DNA of 64,000 bases from Pseudomonas mosselii (GCF_019823065.1 NZ_CP081966.1:3255501-3319500); one strand, 5' to 3'. Shown: positions 1 to 9,898, numbered from the stretch's first letter. Translations and numbers: made by a program. Notes: generated from the sequence alone by a model not told the origin.

Positions 1-1
1 A

Positions 2-286
2 CTAAAGGGGTTGAAAGCCTACCGCAAAGACCCAAACAAGCCTTTCATGTTGCTCGGATGCTATGCAGGGACCGCCGCTGCGCAGATTGTTGCCAATACA
101 TTGAATAGACCAGTTATTGCAGTCATGGGAAAGCTCAAAGCACCCAAGGCCCACCTAATCAATCAACCGTTAGAGAATGGTAAGCCCAGGCCTCTGCGTG
201 AGTATGACCCTGAAATCGATGGCAAGCTGATAACAGCAGTGCTTCATACGTTTTATCCTATGGCTCAAGTCCGTAGCGCCTCATAG
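2..286 (+). CDS. C-terminal fragment of a putative polymorphic toxin / effector protein (5' truncated by window edge)
   Basis: The frame is open from the first complete codon and ends at TAG 284-286, so only about 94 C-terminal residues are visible. I do not recognise a specific family with certainty. The segment LLGCYAGTAAAQIVANTLNRPVIAV resembles a pattern often seen in C-terminal domains of RHS and other polymorphic toxins: a hydrophobic strand, a Cys, a Gly-rich turn, then 'A..LNRPV'. Base composition is clearly more AT-rich than the rest of the window, which is usual for exchangeable toxin tips acquired by transfer. No immunity gene follows in the same direction; the next gene is on the other strand. 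A TTG at 11 could be read as a start, but the upstream codons continue the frame, so truncation is more likely. The toxin idea is inference from a short motif. Confidence 0.5.
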   Translation, partial: LKGLKAYRKDPNKPFMLLGCYAGTAAAQIVANTLNRPVIAVMGKLKAPKAHLINQPLENGKPRPLREYDPEIDGKLITAVLHTFYPMAQVRSAS

Positions 287-366
287 GTACTGGGGCACCC
301 CCACTTTCGTCTTTAACATCAGCCCTTTCAAGGTGTTGATAATTGACGTCCGACTTGGGCCTGCCG

Positions 367-403
367 GGGCCGCTGTGCGGCCCTTTCGCGGCACAAGGCC
401 GCC
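367..403. repeat. REP-like palindromic element
   Basis: Two adjacent hairpins occur in the gap between the toxin fragment and the response regulator. The first has a 7-bp stem, GGGCCGC/GCGGCCC, at 367-383 with a 3-nt loop. The second has a 5-bp stem, GCGGC/GCCGC, at 388-402. This arrangement, a GC-rich hairpin followed by CCTTTCGCGGCACAAGGC, is the usual look of intergenic REP elements in P. putida-group genomes. It may also act as a 3' end for the convergent genes. The rest of 287-426 holds nothing I can assign. Confidence 0.55.
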
Positions 404-426
404 ACACATCGATCGCGCTGGGCTGG

Positions 427-1854
<1,428 letters not shown>

Positions 1855-3316
1855 GGTCCCCTCCCGCTGCAATTTTGAAAGTCAGGCTGACGCGGGTTCC
1901 TTCCTCTTCGCGGCTGGTCAGCTCGACCGCGCCGCCAAAGCGCTCCATGATCCGCTTGACCAGGGCCAGGCCGACACCCAGGCCGCCCTGCTTGGTGGTG
2001 AAGAACGGCTTGAACACCATGCGCCGTTGCTGCTCGTTCATGCCCCTGCCGGTATCACTGAGCTGCAACAGGGCCTGCTGGTCCTCCAGCTGGCGCACCT
2101 CGGCGCGCAGCTCGCCGCCCTGGGGCATGGCCTCCAGGGCGTTGGCGAACAGGCTGTTGAGAATCTGCGTCAGTTGCAGCGGCTGGCTGGCCACCCATTG
2201 TGTTGACGGCCCCTCGAAGGCGAAGCGCACGCCGTTGCGCTCGATCTGCGGGGCGAAGGTCTGTCGCGTATCCTCGATGGCCGCCACCAGGTCCACTGAC
2301 TCGGGCTCGTCGCTGGCCGGGCGCAGCGATACCAGCAGGTCGCGGACCCAGCGCGACATGCGATCGACCTGGGTGATGATATCGCCGATATTCTTCTGCG
2401 CCGCCGGGCTGGCGATGTCCTGCGCAAGCTCCGCGCTGGAGCGGATATTGGCCAACGGGTTGCGCAGGCTGTGGGCCACCGCCGAGGACATCTCGCCCAG
2501 GGCCACGTAGGTCTCGCTGGCCACCAGGCGGTCCTGCTGGTGGTGCAGCAGGCTGGCGGCGCGGCGCACGATCCAGAACAGGCCGAAGTAGATCAGCGCC
2601 CCGCCGACCAGGGTCGAGGCCCAGATCAGCACGTAGCCGCGGTGGATGCGCCGCACCAGGTCCTGGGGTTCCTTGTAGATCTCGACCATGGCCAGCACCT
2701 GCTCGCCCTGGCTGTCAAACAGCGGTATGTAGTTCTCGATGAACAGGTGCCGGGGCTCGCGCTGAAACTTCTGCTCCTCGCGCTCCTCATCGGCCTTGTG
2801 GTAGCTGGCCGATACTGACTTGCGCGAATGGAAGGCGCGCTCCAGGTCCGCGTCCTCGTCGATGCGCTTGCCAATCAAGTTGGAGTTGGTCGACCAGACC
2901 ACCAGGCGGTCGCGACCGTAGACATTGGCCAGCAGGGTGTCGGGCAGGTGTTCGATGTGGTCAAGGAACTCGACCCGGGTCGACTCGGCCAGTTGTGGGG
3001 TGAACTGCAGGTGTTGCTGGTCCATACGCGGGTCAAGCAGCTCGCCCATGGTGATGCCGGGCGGCAGTTGCGAATGGCGCACCTCCGCCTGGGCCATGGC
3101 CTGGATGAACTGGGCAGTGAGCATGGCGTCGCGTTCAACGCTGTCACGCACCACGAAACGCGTCGAGACATATCCCAACCCGCCGGCGACCGAGGCGATA
3201 ATCAACAGGCTGACCAGCGAGAACCAGCGCAGCAGGTTGAACTCGCTCAGCGGCGCGGCCAACCCAGAAGCGATACTGCCGGGCTTGTCAGAGGCATCAT
3301 TGTCGAGCGTCTGCAT

Positions 3317-3605
3317 TGCGTCGCTCCCGCCTGGGGCCGATGAAGGCTATCGGCATGCCATCGCTACCGATGGTAGCAAAGTGACTCCATTGAGGCCGGG
3401 CGGACGGTGCCGCCTCAGGCTTGTATCAGGTGAAGCAAAAACTCGGCCAGCCTATAAATTATTTTAATTTACCTTATAAATCATATACTTGAATAGATTT
3501 ATTAATGTTAAATATAGAAAAATCCCCCACTTCTGGGGAACCTTCACCTAGAAAAAATAAATACTTATAAAACAATAGGTTAATAGGCATTCCTACAGTT
3601 GATAA
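3317..3605. other. AT-rich intergenic region between the two kinase genes
   Basis: No gene is visible. From about 3450 to 3610 the sequence is strikingly AT-rich (runs such as taaattattttaatttacc) against a GC-rich background. It contains a small hairpin-plus-T-run on the minus strand (3517-3540) and presumably the promoter of the downstream kinase-regulator pair. The composition break suggests an insertion scar or a silenced/regulated promoter region, but no repeats or mobile-element ends are apparent. Confidence 0.5.
3517..3540 (-). terminator. Possible rho-independent terminator after the second kinase gene
   Basis: Read on the minus strand, a 5-bp stem TCCCC/GGGGA with a 7-nt loop is followed directly by TTTTT. 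It lies about 65 nt after the stop of the kinase gene at 3606, so it would separate the two kinase transcription units. The stem is short, so efficiency is uncertain. Confidence 0.45.
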
Positions 3606-5051
3606 TCACATAACTGCGACACGAAAATTCAATAACACCCGTGTCCCCATCCCCTCGCGACTGCTCAACCGCACCGAACCACCAAAGCACTCCATGATCC
3701 GTTTGACCAGCATCAGCCCCACGCCCACGCCACCCTGCTTGGTGGTGAAGAATGGCCGGAAGGCCATGCGCTGCTGCTGCTCATTCATGCCCTTGCCGGT
3801 GTCCGAGAGGCGCAGGCTGAGGGTGCGGCGGTCGTGGCGCACCACCTCCACGCGCAGCTCTCCACCCGCCTCCATCGACTCCAGGGCGTTGGCAATCAGG
3901 CTGTTGAAGATCTGCCCGAGCAAAGCCGGTTGGCCCAGCACCCGGGCCGTCGGCAGCTCGTCCATGACCAGACGCACCCCCCTCTGCCGCAGCGCCTGGT
4001 CATGGGCCAGGAAGCTGTCGCGCACGGCTTGGGCCACATCCACCGGCACGGCCTCGTCACCGAGCGGGCGCAATGACTGCAGCAGCTCACGCACCCACTG
4101 CGACATGCGGTCGACCTGGCTGATGATGTCGCTGATGTTCTTCTGCGCCGGGCCATCATCGAACGCCTGGGCCAGTTCGGCGCTGGAGCGGATGCTCGCC
4201 AGCGGGTTGCGCAGGCTGTGCGCCACCGCCGACGACACCTCGCCCAGGGCGACGAAGGTTTCATTGCCGATCAGCCGCTTCTGCTGCACCGCCATCAGCC
4301 GCGCCGCGCGGCGCATGATGCCGTACAGGCCGACGTAGACCAGCCCGGCGCCCACGGCGATGGCCAGCCAGATCAGCAGCAGGCCGTGCTCGATGCGCAC
4401 GATCAGGTCGTGGGGCTCCTTGTAGATCTCGACCATGGCCGTGACGTTTTCGTCGTCGGCATCGAACAGGGGAATGTAGTTCTCGATGAACAGCTCCTCG
4501 GGCGGGGTGACGAACTTCTGCTCGCTGCGCGCCCGCTCGAAGTCGTGGTAGCTGGCCGACACCCGCATCTTGTACGCGAAGGCCCGGTCGAGGTCGTCGT
4601 CGGACTCGATCAGTTTGCCGATCAGCGCCGGGTTGCTCGACCAGATCACCGTGCGATCGGGGGCGTAGATGTTGGCCAGGAGTATATCCGGCAGATGGGC
4701 GATATGGTCGAGGAACTCACCCCGGGCACGGCGCCGGGCCTCGGGGTCGACGTCCGACAGGGCCTTGTCGGTACGCGGGTCGAGCAGTTCGCCCATGGTC
4801 CGCACGTTGGGGATCGACACATGACGTACTTCGGCATCGGCGATGGAGGTGATGAACTGCGCGGTAAGCAAGGCGTCGCGCTCGACACTCTCATTGATGA
4901 TGAAGCGGCTGGAGATCAGGCCCAGGCCGACACCCACCGAGACGATGACAGCCAGGCTCACCCAGGCGTACCAGCGCAGCAGGTTGAACGGCTTGCGCGC
5001 CGGGGCGGTCTCGGCGGGCAGCAGTGTGTCGGGACGGGGGGCGAGGTCCAT
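3606..5051 (-). CDS. Membrane sensor histidine kinase, paralogue of the adjacent kinase
   Basis: A 481-residue protein with the same plan as its neighbour: transmembrane helix at about 28-48, periplasmic region, second helix at about 224-246, DHp motif AHSLRNPLA with H278, then N box (NALESM), SDTGKGM and FFTTKQGGVGVGLMLV. The sensor regions of the two kinases share the LGELLDPR-like and LFIENYIPLFD segments but differ elsewhere, so they may read different or related cues and feed the one regulator. No second regulator gene is present. The start at 5051 has a GCGGAG-like ribosome site about 8 nt upstream. A terminator-like hairpin follows the stop, so this gene may be transcribed separately from the kinase-regulator pair. 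Confidence 0.9.
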   Translation of the reverse strand: MDLAPRPDTLLPAETAPARKPFNLLRWYAWVSLAVIVSVGVGLGLISSRFIINESVERDALLTAQFITSIADAEVRHVSIPNVRTMGELLDPRTDKALSDVDPEARRRARGEFLDHIAHLPDILLANIYAPDRTVIWSSNPALIGKLIESDDDLDRAFAYKMRVSASYHDFERARSEQKFVTPPEELFIENYIPLFDADDENVTAMVEIYKEPHDLIVRIEHGLLLIWLAIAVGAGLVYVGLYGIMRRAARLMAVQQKRLIGNETFVALGEVSSAVAHSLRNPLASIRSSAELAQAFDDGPAQKNISDIISQVDRMSQWVRELLQSLRPLGDEAVPVDVAQAVRDSFLAHDQALRQRGVRLVMDELPTARVLGQPALLGQIFNSLIANALESMEAGGELRVEVVRHDRRTLSLRLSDTGKGMNEQQQRMAFRPFFTTKQGGVGVGLMLVKRIMECFGGSVRLSSREGMGTRVLLNFRVAVM

Positions 5052-5198
5052 GGCGGGCTCCGCGGCTGGGCACCTTTAGAGGTTATAGCCCAGAGTTGGG
5101 GAAACCATGGTGTGTCGGTCGGGCTAATAGTCGCATGAAGGCTGCCAGGTGCTCGCCGCGAGCCTTGCAGCGCCTTTGAGATCGAGCGCCGGCCGCCC

Positions 5199-5798
5199 TC
5201 AAAGCGGCGCATCCTCAGCCAGTCCGCGCAGCAACCGATACTCTCGCAAGACCGCCGGCACATACCGCCGCGTCTCGGCAAACGGCGGCACCACCCGCCC
5301 CCGGCTGAGCACCGCGTCGGGCCCGGCATTGTAGGCCGCCACCGCCAGGGTGATGTCGTTGTCGAACAGCTTGAGCATGCGTTTGATATAGCGCGCCCCG
5401 CCCTGCACGTTGGACGCCGGGTCCAGCACATCCGCGACACCCATCTCCTTCGCCGTGTCCGGCATCAGTTGCATCAGCCCCGCCGCCCCCTTGGCCGAAC
5501 GGGCCTTGGGGTTGTAGCCGGACTCGGCCTTGATCAGCGCATGCAAGAGCGCAGGCGACACATCGTTGGCCAGGGCCGCGGCCGCCACCAGGTCGGCATA
5601 GGGCCGCCCGGTGACCAGCTGGGCGTTGACCGGCCCGCCAGCCAAGCCGCTCTCCTTGATGACCCGCTCATAGTGCCGTCCTGGCCGATGCACGTTGGAC
5701 AGCACGAAGCCGCCCTTGCCATCACTGGCGATGTAGATGTCGGCCTGGGCGCCGAGCGCCATCAGCCCCGCCGCCAATCCCAGGATCAGCCCACGCAT
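5199..5798 (-). CDS. Periplasmic lytic transglycosylase (SLT domain)
   Basis: A 199-residue exported protein with an N-terminal signal peptide (hydrophobic MRGLILGLAAGLMALGAQA). A short N-terminal domain at about 20-50 is followed by an SLT/lysozyme-like domain at about 70-180. The catalytic Glu is E92 in LIKAESGYNP, followed by GAAGLMQLMP and the AYNAGP motif, all family hallmarks. It would cleave peptidoglycan glycan strands. The start at 5798 was chosen because GGGAGGTG lies 6 nt upstream; an upstream in-frame codon at 5819 would put the signal peptide too far in. It stands between the sensor kinase and the divergent gspG-gspF pair, so local wall opening for an envelope-spanning complex is a reasonable guess. 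Confidence 0.9.
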   Translation of the reverse strand: MRGLILGLAAGLMALGAQADIYIASDGKGGFVLSNVHRPGRHYERVIKESGLAGGPVNAQLVTGRPYADLVAAAALANDVSPALLHALIKAESGYNPKARSAKGAAGLMQLMPDTAKEMGVADVLDPASNVQGGARYIKRMLKLFDNDITLAVAAYNAGPDAVLSRGRVVPPFAETRRYVPAVLREYRLLRGLAEDAPL

Positions 5799-5834
5799 GT
5801 CGATCACCTCCCGCCGCACAAGAACAACAGTGGC

Positions 5835-5869
5835 CCCCGATGTGGGGAAAATGGCCCGTCGAATCGGGC
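5835..5869. promoter_or_regulatory. Two inverted repeats in the divergent slt-gspG control region
   Basis: CCCC(5 nt)GGGG at 5835-5847 and GCCCG(6 nt)CGGGC at 5854-5869 lie about 70-105 bp upstream of the sigma-54-like promoter. That is the distance at which NtrC-type enhancers usually sit. They are candidates only; each is short and the region is GC-rich. Confidence 0.3.
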
Positions 5870-5935
5870 TTTTCGGCTATGACGCAAGCGCCGTGCCGCC
5901 CGCCAGCGCTCATGGCGCAAGGGCCCGGCGCAGAC

Positions 5936-5951
5936 GTGCACGGCTGTTGCA
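5936..5951 (+). promoter_or_regulatory. Putative sigma-54 (-24/-12) promoter of gspG-gspF
   Basis: GTGCACG-GCTG-TTGCA matches the TGGCACG-N4-TTGCA consensus in spacing, in the whole -12 element and in five of seven bases of the -24 element; the key GG is TG. It lies 32 nt before the gspG ATG, so transcription would begin around 5962. A sigma-54-dependent regulator is encoded nearby, which makes the match more believable. Confidence 0.5.
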
Positions 5952-5983
5952 TGGCAGGGGTAAACGCACTGGAGGATTTCACC

Positions 5984-6409
5984 ATGCAGCGCAACATCCA
6001 CAGCCAACGCGGCTTCACCCTGCTCGAACTGTTGGTGGTGCTGGTGGTGCTGGGCCTGCTGGCCGGCATCGTCGCGCCCAAGTACTTCAGCCAGCTGGGC
6101 CGTTCCGAGGCCAAAGTGGCGCGGGCGCAGATCGAAGGCCTGGGCAAGGCCCTGGACCTCTATCGCCTGGAAGTCGGCCACTACCCCAGCAGCGAACAGG
6201 GCCTGCAGGCCCTGGTGGCCGCCCCCAGCGGCGAGGCGCGCTGGTCGGGGCCATACCTGCAAAAAGCGGTACCCCAGGACCCCTGGGGACGCCCCTACAT
6301 CTACAAGCAGCCCGGCGAGAACGGCGGCGAGTACGACCTGCTGTCGATGGGCAAGGACGGCCAGCCCGGCGGCGACGGAGAAAATGCCGAGATCACCAGT
6401 TGGCAGTGA
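5984..6409 (+). CDS. gspG: Type II secretion major pseudopilin GspG
   Basis: A 141-residue pseudopilin precursor. The short basic leader ends in a prepilin-peptidase site, QRG|FTLLELLV, with the conserved Glu at +5 of the mature protein and a 20-residue hydrophobic helix. The C-terminal part has the GspG signature DPWGRPYIY and the acidic calcium-loop region YDLLSMGKDGQPGGDGEN. GGAGG lies 8 nt before the ATG at 5984. gspF follows after 11 nt, so the two are one operon. No gspD, gspE, gspL/M or prepilin peptidase gene is in the window. The product either feeds a complete secretion system encoded elsewhere or forms a reduced pseudopilus. Confidence 0.94.
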   Translation: MQRNIHSQRGFTLLELLVVLVVLGLLAGIVAPKYFSQLGRSEAKVARAQIEGLGKALDLYRLEVGHYPSSEQGLQALVAAPSGEARWSGPYLQKAVPQDPWGRPYIYKQPGENGGEYDLLSMGKDGQPGGDGENAEITSWQ

Positions 6410-6420
6410 GGAGCCCGACC

Positions 6421-7599
6421 ATGCGCTACCAGCTCAAGGCCCTGGGCAGCCAGGGCGTGGTGCAAATGCAGGTCGAGGCCGAGGACAGCGACCAGGCCCG
6501 GCGCCAGGCCGAGGACCAGGGCCTGCGCGTGCTCAGTGTGCGTAGCCGGGGCCTGGCCCTGCGCCGACGCCCGGCAGCGTTCGACCTGATGCTGTTCAGC
6601 CAGGAACTGGCCACCCTCCTCGGCGCCGGCCTGCCGCTGATCGACGCCCTCGAAAGCCTGGCCGAGAAAGCCCCCGGCGGCGCCACGCGCAAGACCCTGG
6701 CGCAACTGGTGGGCCAGCTGTACGAGGGGCGTTCGCTGTCCCAGGCCCTGGCCCAGCAGCCACGGGTGTTTCCCGCCCTGTACGTGGCCCTGGTGCAGTC
6801 GAGCGAGCGCACCGGCGCCCTGGGCGATGCGCTGAACCGCTACATCGGCTATCGCCAGCGGCTGGACCTGGTGCGCCAGAAGCTGGTCGGCGCCTCGGTC
6901 TACCCGCTGCTGCTGTTGTTGGTGGGCGGCGGCGTGGTGCTGTTCCTGCTGGGCTATGTCGTGCCGCGCTTCAGCCTGGTGTTCGAGGGCATGGGCAGCG
7001 AGCTGCCCTGGTTGTCACGGGTGCTGATGCAGATCGGCCTGTTCCTGCATGCCCAACAACTGCCGTTGGGGCTGGGCACCCTCGCCGGCCTCGGCGCGCT
7101 GGTCGCCCTGCGCCGCCATCCGGCACTGCGCCGTGGTGCCGGTCGCCTGCTGCGCCGGCTACCGGCCCTGCACCAACGCCTGGTGATGTACGAGCTGGCG
7201 CGTTTCTACCGCTCGCTGGGGATCCTCCTGCAAGGCGGCATTCCCATCCTCACCGCCCTGGGCATGGCCCGGGGGCTGCTCGGCAGCAGTGCGGCCGAAG
7301 GCCTTGAGCAGGCCAGCCGACGGGTCGCCGAAGGCCTGCCATTGTCCGATGCGCTGCTGGCCGGGCAACTGGTCACGCCGGTTTCGCTGCGCCTGCTGCG
7401 CGCCGGCGAGCAATCGGGCAACCTGGGCGAGATGCTCGAGCGCTGCGCGGATTTCCACGACCAGGAGATCGGCCGCTGGGTCGAATGGTTCGTCAAACTG
7501 TTCGAACCCTTGCTGATGACCTTCATCGGCCTGCTGATCGGGCTGATCGTGATCCTGATGTACATGCCGATCTTCGAACTGGCGTCGAGCATTCACTGA
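6421..7599 (+). CDS. gspF: Type II secretion inner-membrane platform protein GspF
   Basis: A 392-residue polytopic inner-membrane protein with the duplicated T2SSF/PilC domain. Each half has a cytoplasmic helical bundle ending in the repeated motif, SSERTGALGDAL in the first and AGEQSGNLGEML in the second, followed by hydrophobic segments around 165-195, 215-240 and 360-390. Length is usual for the family. The ATG at 6421 has GAGGAG a few bases upstream and follows gspG by 11 nt. In type II systems GspF anchors the assembly ATPase complex; here no ATPase gene is linked. The neighbourhood matches, from memory, a similar regulator-kinase-transglycosylase-gspG-gspF order in P. putida. Confidence 0.93.
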   Translation: MRYQLKALGSQGVVQMQVEAEDSDQARRQAEDQGLRVLSVRSRGLALRRRPAAFDLMLFSQELATLLGAGLPLIDALESLAEKAPGGATRKTLAQLVGQLYEGRSLSQALAQQPRVFPALYVALVQSSERTGALGDALNRYIGYRQRLDLVRQKLVGASVYPLLLLLVGGGVVLFLLGYVVPRFSLVFEGMGSELPWLSRVLMQIGLFLHAQQLPLGLGTLAGLGALVALRRHPALRRGAGRLLRRLPALHQRLVMYELARFYRSLGILLQGGIPILTALGMARGLLGSSAAEGLEQASRRVAEGLPLSDALLAGQLVTPVSLRLLRAGEQSGNLGEMLERCADFHDQEIGRWVEWFVKLFEPLLMTFIGLLIGLIVILMYMPIFELASSIH

Positions 7600-7614
7600 G
7601 CGAGGTAGCAAATG

Positions 7615-7628
7615 GCCATGCGCATGGC
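7615..7628. repeat. Perfect 14-bp palindrome GCCATGCGCATGGC
   Basis: It lies between the gspF stop and the diguanylate cyclase start and is fully self-complementary. It could be an operator for the downstream gene or a processing/termination hairpin; there is no T-run after it. Confidence 0.35.
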
Positions 7629-7664
7629 TTAGCATCGCCGGTTTGCCCCTAGAGCCCTTCAATC

Positions 7665-8822
7665 GTGCCGCTTAGCCTGCCGACCCTGATCCTGGTCGCC
7701 GTTTTCATCCTGGCCCTGATGGGCATCCTGACCCTGCACGCCTGGCGGCGCTGCGCCAGCGACCCGAGCCTGGGCTACCTGGGCGCGATGCTGCTGATCT
7801 CGGGCCTGGGAGTCTGCCTGAACGCCCTGCGCGGGTTTGGCGCGGACTACCTGGCCCTGGTACTGGGTAATATCGTCCTGCTGGTCGGCACCGGCCTGGG
7901 CTGGACGGCCATGCGCGTGCTCGGCGGGCGCAAACCGCACTGGCCGCTGCTGCTGGCCGGCGCCGTGTTCTGGGGCCTATTCAGCCTATGGCCGGGCTTT
8001 TACGGCGATCTCGGCCTGCGGGTGAAGGTGTATTCGCTGCTGACCCTGGGCTATACCGGCCTGAGCATCGGCGAATTGCTGCGCCCACGGGTGCGCCTGC
8101 AGGTGTCCTATACCCCGGCGCTGATCCTGACCACCCTGCATGCAGCGCTCTACCTGATGCGCACGCTGCTCGAGGACGGTGTCGCCCTCGACCAGGCGAT
8201 CAACAACGGCGGCGCCAGCCCGGGCTTCTTTGCCTTCATCCTGTTCGAGTCGATGCTGTTCGCCATCGGTATTTCCTATGTGACCCTGGCAATGGTTCGC
8301 GAGCGCGCCGAGATCCTGCTCCGCGCCGCGGCCTACAGCGACCCGCTGACCGGCATCGACAACCGCCGGGCGTTTATGGAGCGTGGCAACCAGTTGCTGC
8401 ATGACTGCGCAACAAGCCAGGTGCCGGTGGCTTTGCTGCTGTGCGACCTGGACCATTTCAAACGGATAAACGACCGATTCGGCCACCCCGCCGGGGATGA
8501 GGTGCTGTTGGCGTTCGCCCGGGAAACCGCTCGCCACCTGCGCCGCGACGACCTGTTTGCGCGCATCGGCGGTGAGGAGTTCGCCTGCCTGCTGCGCGGC
8601 GCCAGCGAGGCCGAGGCCGAACAGGTGGCGCAGCGGATTTGCGCCGGATTTTCCGGGCTGGCGTTGCTGGAACCGGGCCTGCTGGGTGTAAGTATCGGCA
8701 TAGTCAGCCAGCCGGCCGCGCCAGGGGAGCTATCGCGGCTGCTGTCGATGGGCGACCGGGCCTTGTACGCGGCCAAGCATCAGGGGCGTGGCCGGGCGTT
8801 GCGCTATGCCGAGGTGTGCTGA
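7665..8822 (+). CDS. Membrane diguanylate cyclase (GGDEF domain)
   Basis: A 385-residue protein. The N-terminal half (about 5-210) contains six to seven hydrophobic helices, and the C-terminal half (about 222-380) is a GGDEF domain. The active-site motif is GGEEF (302-306). The substrate-binding DLDHFKRIND segment is intact, and an inhibitory I-site R293-x-x-D296 stands five residues before it. It should therefore make cyclic di-GMP from two GTP with product inhibition. The start is a GTG at 7665 with only a weak ribosome site. It lies 65 nt after gspF but may have its own promoter. The membrane part is not one I can assign to a named sensor family. Confidence 0.9.
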   Translation: MPLSLPTLILVAVFILALMGILTLHAWRRCASDPSLGYLGAMLLISGLGVCLNALRGFGADYLALVLGNIVLLVGTGLGWTAMRVLGGRKPHWPLLLAGAVFWGLFSLWPGFYGDLGLRVKVYSLLTLGYTGLSIGELLRPRVRLQVSYTPALILTTLHAALYLMRTLLEDGVALDQAINNGGASPGFFAFILFESMLFAIGISYVTLAMVRERAEILLRAAAYSDPLTGIDNRRAFMERGNQLLHDCATSQVPVALLLCDLDHFKRINDRFGHPAGDEVLLAFARETARHLRRDDLFARIGGEEFACLLRGASEAEAEQVAQRICAGFSGLALLEPGLLGVSIGIVSQPAAPGELSRLLSMGDRALYAAKHQGRGRALRYAEVC

Positions 8823-8837
8823 GGCCCGCGCTCGCTC

Positions 8838-9752
8838 TCAGTAGTCGAACCGTTCCACCGCCCGCCGCCGCTCGTTGTCGTCGCGCCGGTCATAGCTCGC
8901 CGTGGTCTGAATGTTGGCATGGTGCGCGAGCTTCTGCGCGATCGACAGGTCGTGCTCCTCGATCACCCGGGTGATGAACGCCCGGCGAAAATCATGGGGC
9001 ATGATCTTGGCCCCCACCTGCGCCCCACGCTGGCGGGCAATGTAATAGATCGCGTGCTTGGTGATGCGCGCACGGGTGATATGGCTGCCGCGACGGATGC
9101 GGTTGAACAGGAAGCTGTCGTCGCGCTCGCCGGCAGGCAGGTGCTGGCGGCGCAGGTCGAGCCAGGCCTGCAGCTTGTCGAAGGCCCAGGCTGGGGCGTA
9201 CTTGACCAGCTGGCGGTTGCCCTTGGCCAGCACCTGCACGCTGCGCTCCTGGAAGTCCACCTGGTCCAGGTCGACATCCACCGACTCCGACTTGCGCATG
9301 CCGGTGCCGTAGAGCAACGCCAGGATCGCCGCGTCGCGCACGCCCTGGGGGCGCGGGTCGGCGGCGCACACGTCCATCAGTTCACGGATCAGGTTGCGCC
9401 GCAGGTTGCGTCCCGGCGGCAGGCGGCTGCCGCCGGCCGGCTTGACCTCGCGGATCATCAGCAGTTGCTCGTGGTCGATCAGCCCCTGGCGCCAGGCCTC
9501 GTTCATCACCCCCCGCACCGCATTGACGTACAGCGACGAGGTATTGGGCGCGTAACCATCGGCGCGCAGCGCCGCCACCAGGGCGATCACATGGCCGGGC
9601 TCGAGACGGTGCCAGGGCACATCGGCGATATCGCCATCGGCGAAGCCCAGGCGGTCGGCGGCATCCTGCAGGATGTAGCGCATGGTCAACTGGCTGGACG
9701 GGGCCAGGCGGGCGAGGTACTGCAGCAGCGGATTGCGCAGGAGGTCGGTCAC
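8838..9752 (-). CDS. Orphan tyrosine recombinase / phage-type integrase
   Basis: A 304-residue site-specific recombinase. An N-terminal SAM-like DNA-binding domain spans about 10-105 and the catalytic domain about 115-300. The catalytic set is visible: R153 (GTGMRKSE), K177 (AKGNR), H253 and R256 (MPHDFRRAF), H278 (LAHHANIQTT) and nucleophile Y287. I chose the GTG at 9752 because AGGA lies 8 nt upstream; a TTG at 9794 would add 14 residues. No tRNA, att-like direct repeats or phage genes flank it. It is therefore either a domesticated recombinase, as often seen next to nnrS-type genes in pseudomonads, or the remnant of an element. It ends 15 nt from the convergent cyclase gene. Confidence 0.88.
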   Translation of the reverse strand: MTDLLRNPLLQYLARLAPSSQLTMRYILQDAADRLGFADGDIADVPWHRLEPGHVIALVAALRADGYAPNTSSLYVNAVRGVMNEAWRQGLIDHEQLLMIREVKPAGGSRLPPGRNLRRNLIRELMDVCAADPRPQGVRDAAILALLYGTGMRKSESVDVDLDQVDFQERSVQVLAKGNRQLVKYAPAWAFDKLQAWLDLRRQHLPAGERDDSFLFNRIRRGSHITRARITKHAIYYIARQRGAQVGAKIMPHDFRRAFITRVIEEHDLSIAQKLAHHANIQTTASYDRRDDNERRRAVERFDY

Positions 9753-9822
9753 AGCGGGGATCCTGTAGCAAAGCCGAATGCGCGGCGAGCGCAAGACGGC
9801 GTAAAGCGAGTCATTTCAACCC

Positions 9823-9898
9823 TGACCAAGGTCAAAAAGACTACAAACAAAAAGAGTCATAATGACCTTAAGCAGTGCCATCACCTTGATATTCAAGG
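9823..9898 (+). promoter_or_regulatory. Three palindromes in the nnrS leader, one matching a NorR-type site
   Basis: Within 145 bp upstream of nnrS are TGACC-AA-GGTCA (9823-9834), GTCA-TAA-TGAC (9856-9866) and CCTTGA-TAT-TCAAGG (9884-9898). The middle one fits the GTCA-N3-TGAC core known for enterobacterial NorR enhancers, and NnrS genes are commonly nitric-oxide controlled. I see no convincing -24/-12 promoter here, so the regulator is open. Confidence 0.4.

Noticed and set aside
5737..7599. Long gspF frame of 620 codons
   Set aside because: The part before 6421 is out of frame with gspG and is non-coding shadow; the homology begins at the ATG at 6421.
9884..9898. ANR/DNR (FNR-type) box before nnrS
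   Set aside because: The palindrome CCTTGA-TAT-TCAAGG lacks the TTGAT-N4-ATCAA spacing.
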